DNA from: Labilibaculum sp. DW002
GTDB lineage: Bacteria > Bacteroidota > Bacteroidia > Bacteroidales > Marinifilaceae
Length of the DNA: 64,000 nucleotides
Assembly (NCBI RefSeq): GCF_029029525.1
Contig: NZ_JAKJSC010000001.1
Coordinates: 2,330,987-2,394,986, forward strand
Direction of reading: 5' to 3'
Positions 61,836 through 64,000 of the stretch are shown here, piece after piece. A model generated the notes under the pieces. The model was not told where the DNA came from, did no database searches, and saw only the letters and a list, made by a program, of their open reading frames with translations. The position numbers and the translations under genes were made by a program. Numbering within the stretch: the stretch's first letter is position 1; every line of letters starts with the position of its first letter.

Positions 61836-62690
61836 ATGAATAAAACAATTACTCTCTTCCTATTCCTATTATGCTATTTTAATGCATACAGTCAAAAAAC
61901 AATTGAAGTTTCTGATAATAAGCTAGATCAATTTTTCTATGATAAAATGCCGGAATACATTACTAAATTTGGACTAGAAGATTTAAGAAATAGTACCGAT
62001 TCATTAAGACTTCGAATATGGAGTGGTAAGGGAACCATTGAAGTAACACAACAAAATGGTGTTAAGGCAAACTTAACTCAATGGACTATGTGGCAAGATC
62101 CAATAATTAATAAAGTAGATTTCAAATCAGAAATTTCCAAGCAATTACTGGATACTCTCCTTGCTTATGATATCACAACGCTTCCGGCTGACAACACTTG
62201 GGGAATTGATGGCAGCTATATTCACATCGAGGTTTCAACTCCTGAAAAATATCGCACTTATACCTATTGGAGTCCGCGATTGAGTGAGGGTGGAAATAGA
62301 TTTAAAGTTGCAAAAATTGAACGTTTAGCTAACTCAATTCTAAATAGAAATAAACATTTCAACGAATTTATTGAAACACTCCCTCCTGGAGGTTATGGTT
62401 TATCCTCAGGGCAAATTGATTGCTATTTACCAGAAGGATCAAAAGAATCCTCCTTATATCAGGAAGTAAAAAAAAGAATGCAATTGGAATTAGGTATAAC
62501 TGAGAACACAAGCCATACTAAGTTTCCTCAATTAATTATTGACACGATACCATGCTATATGAAAGGGCTTAACAAATATGAACTTTCTGAAATTAAGGAT
62601 ATTAAAATCATTACTGAAAAAGGTAAAGTATCTACTTTTTATGGTGCGAATGCTGCAAATGGATGTGTGATTATTACTACTAAAAAATAA
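61836..62690 (+). CDS. Exported protein of unknown function with TonB-plug-like tail
   Basis: 284 residues with a signal peptide ending NAYSQ. The body (about 20-240) is not recognised. The last about 40 residues read LSEIKDIKIITEKGKVSTF then YGANAANGCVIITTKK, the same pattern as the end of the plug domain of SusC-like receptors (I-x-VLKG..A..YGxxAANGVIxITTK). No barrel follows. It may interact with TonB or with outer-membrane transporters; this is inference from one motif. Confidence 0.65.
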   Translation: MNKTITLFLFLLCYFNAYSQKTIEVSDNKLDQFFYDKMPEYITKFGLEDLRNSTDSLRLRIWSGKGTIEVTQQNGVKANLTQWTMWQDPIINKVDFKSEISKQLLDTLLAYDITTLPADNTWGIDGSYIHIEVSTPEKYRTYTYWSPRLSEGGNRFKVAKIERLANSILNRNKHFNEFIETLPPGGYGLSSGQIDCYLPEGSKESSLYQEVKKRMQLELGITENTSHTKFPQLIIDTIPCYMKGLNKYELSEIKDIKIITEKGKVSTFYGANAANGCVIITTKK

Positions 62691-62720
62691 TACAAACTAA
62701 CTTTTGACAATTCTATCAAT

Positions 62721-62758
62721 AAAAAAAGAGGCAATATCTACCTAGGATATAGCCTCTT
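62721..62758 (-). terminator. Terminator of the LipL32-like gene
   Basis: AAGAGGC-A-ATATC (62726-62738) pairs with GATAT-A-GCCTCTT (62746-62758) with one A-A mismatch and a 7-nt loop. The T tract is on the minus-strand side (62727-62721), so it serves the gene at 62798. Confidence 0.8.
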
Positions 62759-62797
62759 AAATTGTTGTAAAAAATCGAATACGATTTTAAAGGATAA

Positions 62798-63478
62798 TTA
62801 TTTAATTTGAGCTTTCAATTCTTCAATGGTTTTAGCCATTACAATTCCAGGAATTTTTACTGGAGCTCCAACTTGTGCTAAAAAAGAACCTTTGACTTCA
62901 CCTTTTTTGTAAGTAGTAAAACCAATTCTATACAATCCAACTGTTAATGCTTTAAGTGGATCACCAGCTACACTTTTATAACGTAGTAAAGAATTGTATT
63001 TTGATCCTCGAGGAGTTTTAGGCATTTCACTACTATCATCATTTTTAGCTAATGAAAACCATTTAGCACTATTTACCCCATCAACAGAAATCTTGTCAGC
63101 ACTAACAATATCAGAACGTTCCAAAGTAATGTAAGTATCAAAATAATCTTTTGAATCGGCATTTGCAGTATAATCCTCTGACTGAATTGCACCCTTAACT
63201 TTAGTTTTTCCTACTGGAGACATCATTCGAACACCTAATTCAGGAGCTACCGCTGGTACCCATAAATAAATAAAATAAAATTTCTTTCCATCAATTACCT
63301 CATCTTGTGTATCCTTAGCTGCATATCCCATATAAGAAACAACATCTGTGTAAGGTACTTTAATCGTTTTAGGTCCAATTTTCTTTTCAGTTAAACCACC
63401 GAATTTACCTAGTTTTTGAGCTTGCGAAGGAGCTACAACGGCTAAGGCTAATGCCAAAATCACAATTAATCTTTTCAT
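62798..63478 (-). CDS. LipL32-like exported protein
   Basis: 226 residues with a Sec signal peptide ending PSQAQ; no lipobox Cys, so not a lipoprotein. The body matches the major Leptospira surface lipoprotein LipL32 as remembered: YLWVPAVAPELGVRMMSP, KYNSLLRYK, and GLYRIGFTTYKKGEVKGSF. Residues Asp114-Thr115, Asp147, Asp148 and Tyr161 fall at the spacing of the Ca2+ ligands of LipL32 (Asp132, Thr133, Asp164, Asp165, Tyr178), suggesting a conserved calcium site, though the longer Asp run of LipL32 is reduced to NDDSSE. Likely secreted or periplasmic. It has its own promoter and terminator. Confidence 0.85.
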   Translation of the reverse strand: MKRLIVILALALAVVAPSQAQKLGKFGGLTEKKIGPKTIKVPYTDVVSYMGYAAKDTQDEVIDGKKFYFIYLWVPAVAPELGVRMMSPVGKTKVKGAIQSEDYTANADSKDYFDTYITLERSDIVSADKISVDGVNSAKWFSLAKNDDSSEMPKTPRGSKYNSLLRYKSVAGDPLKALTVGLYRIGFTTYKKGEVKGSFLAQVGAPVKIPGIVMAKTIEELKAQIK

Positions 63479-63862
63479 TTTCTTTTGTTTTATTTATTAA
63501 CAAAATCAAATTTATGCTATTTAATTGAACTGACAAAACTAAATATCAATAATTAATTATTACCAACTAGACGTGAAATCATAATAATAGCCCAACTCAT
63601 TTTAATACAAGCACTTGCACGCCAATCGTACAGCCTCAAGAAATTATCAACTTAACTTATTGTTATTTTTATCCTAACAAAAAATCAACAATATTTTGGA
63701 TTAAATATAACCTAACCGAACATAAAAATCAAATATAAGTTTTGTAAATAAACGTTCTATTACTATTGGATAATTAACACCTGTACTTATTTTAATTGTT
63801 TCCATTCAGAATATCTTGTAAATTAAAGGTTCCCAAAGTTTAACTTTTAGATATTCAACACT
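63479..63862. other. Divergent intergenic region before the SEC-C gene
   Basis: 384 bp, AT-rich, no gene seen. It holds the LipL32-like gene's promoter on the minus strand (63537-63507). No convincing plus-strand promoter for the SEC-C gene at 63863 was found. Confidence 0.5.
63507..63537 (-). promoter_or_regulatory. Promoter of the LipL32-like gene
   Basis: On the minus strand TTTG (63537-63534), 19 bp, TAAATTTG (63514-63507): a full consensus match. Predicted leader is about 20 nt. Consensus quality suggests strong constitutive expression. Confidence 0.68.
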
Positions 63863-64000
63863 ATGAAGAAAACACTTAACAGTCTTTTAAGCTTCTTCAA
63901 TACAAATGATGAAGAAGAATTTTACTATGTAAGAATTGAGCGTAACGAGAAATGCTATTGTGAGAGTGGAAAGAAGTACAAATCCTGTCACTACCCCGAT
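63863..64000 (+). CDS. SEC-C motif protein (C-terminus cut by window edge)
   Basis: 46 residues are visible: a start MKKTLNSLLSFFNTNDEEE, then ERNEKCYCESGKKYKSCHYPD, a SEC-C zinc-binding motif in the form CxC-x8-CH. In SecA-like and YecA-like proteins this motif binds zinc and contacts SecB or ribosomes. Glu replaces the usual Gly after the second Cys. Whether further domains follow cannot be seen. Confidence 0.65.
   Translation, partial: MKKTLNSLLSFFNTNDEEEFYYVRIERNEKCYCESGKKYKSCHYPD

Noticed and set aside
1-64000. tRNA/rRNA genes, CRISPR arrays, integrase or transposase genes
   Set aside because: Gaps were read on both strands; no cloverleaf, repeat-spacer array or recombinase motif was seen.

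Overview
The window reads as a chromosomal segment of a marine, facultatively anaerobic member of the Bacteroidota, most likely in or near the Marinilabiliales. That placement is inference. It rests on low G+C with AT-rich, mostly Shine-Dalgarno-free leaders, promoters of the TTTG-N19/20-TAnnTTTG type, type IX secretion markers (a type B C-terminal sorting domain and a PorV/PorQ-like protein), a fused CcoN-CcoO oxidase subunit, SusC-like TonB receptor architecture, DUF4290 next to murA, and an EF-G paralogue of the Bacteroides EF-G2 kind. No rRNA, tRNA, CRISPR array, prophage or insertion sequence was seen. One small GxxExxY-type element with terminal inverted repeats is present.

Layout. 1-2.2 kb: str operon on the minus strand (rpsL, rpsG, fusA, running off the left edge). 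2.6-12.2 kb: EF-G paralogue, T9SS cargo protein, UvrD/PcrA helicase, DUF4290-murA, a TlpA-like protein. 12.4-14.2 kb: grpE-dnaJ behind a strong palindrome. 14.4-16.7 kb: ABC exporter pair. 16.9-22.9 kb: Ppx/GppA, a sigma-54 activator that has lost its DNA-binding domain, aspartate ammonia-lyase, the [FeFe]-hydrogenase maturase HydF, and a thioredoxin-fold protein, closely spaced. 23-29 kb: cation-chloride cotransporter, metal-receptor-fold protein, coaD, serine hydrolase, thioredoxin-fold protein. 29-32.4 kb: OsmC, Crp/Fnr regulator, Nudix, pyrE, SRPBCC. 32.4-35.2 kb: metal-uptake locus (His-rich small exported protein plus TonB receptor with a His-rich loop). 35.2-44.5 kb: birA, rsfS, ftsH, cdsA, SDR, two small membrane proteins, an alpha/beta hydrolase, a PorV/PorQ-like protein and pssA. 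44.5-48.7 kb: damaged CPBP protease gene, DUF3857 protein and DAHP synthase-chorismate mutase.

49.4-61.8 kb is a respiratory island. It holds a Tat-exported iron-sulfur protein, an NrfD-type membrane protein and a membrane-anchored cytochrome c, followed by the cbb3 oxidase genes ccoI, ccoS, ccoNO, ccoQ, ccoP, ccoG, ccoH and a SafE-family protein. The first three look like a minimal quinol:cytochrome c oxidoreductase standing in for a bc1 complex. 61.8-64 kb: an exported protein with a TonB-plug-like tail, a close LipL32 relative, and the start of a SEC-C protein.

Four genes (ftsH, ccoG, the GxxExxY gene and the CPBP gene) are each broken by a one-base change in a homopolymer. This suggests residual sequencing error, although the CPBP gene carries a second, independent lesion. 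All homology statements come from recognising motifs by eye; no database search was run.
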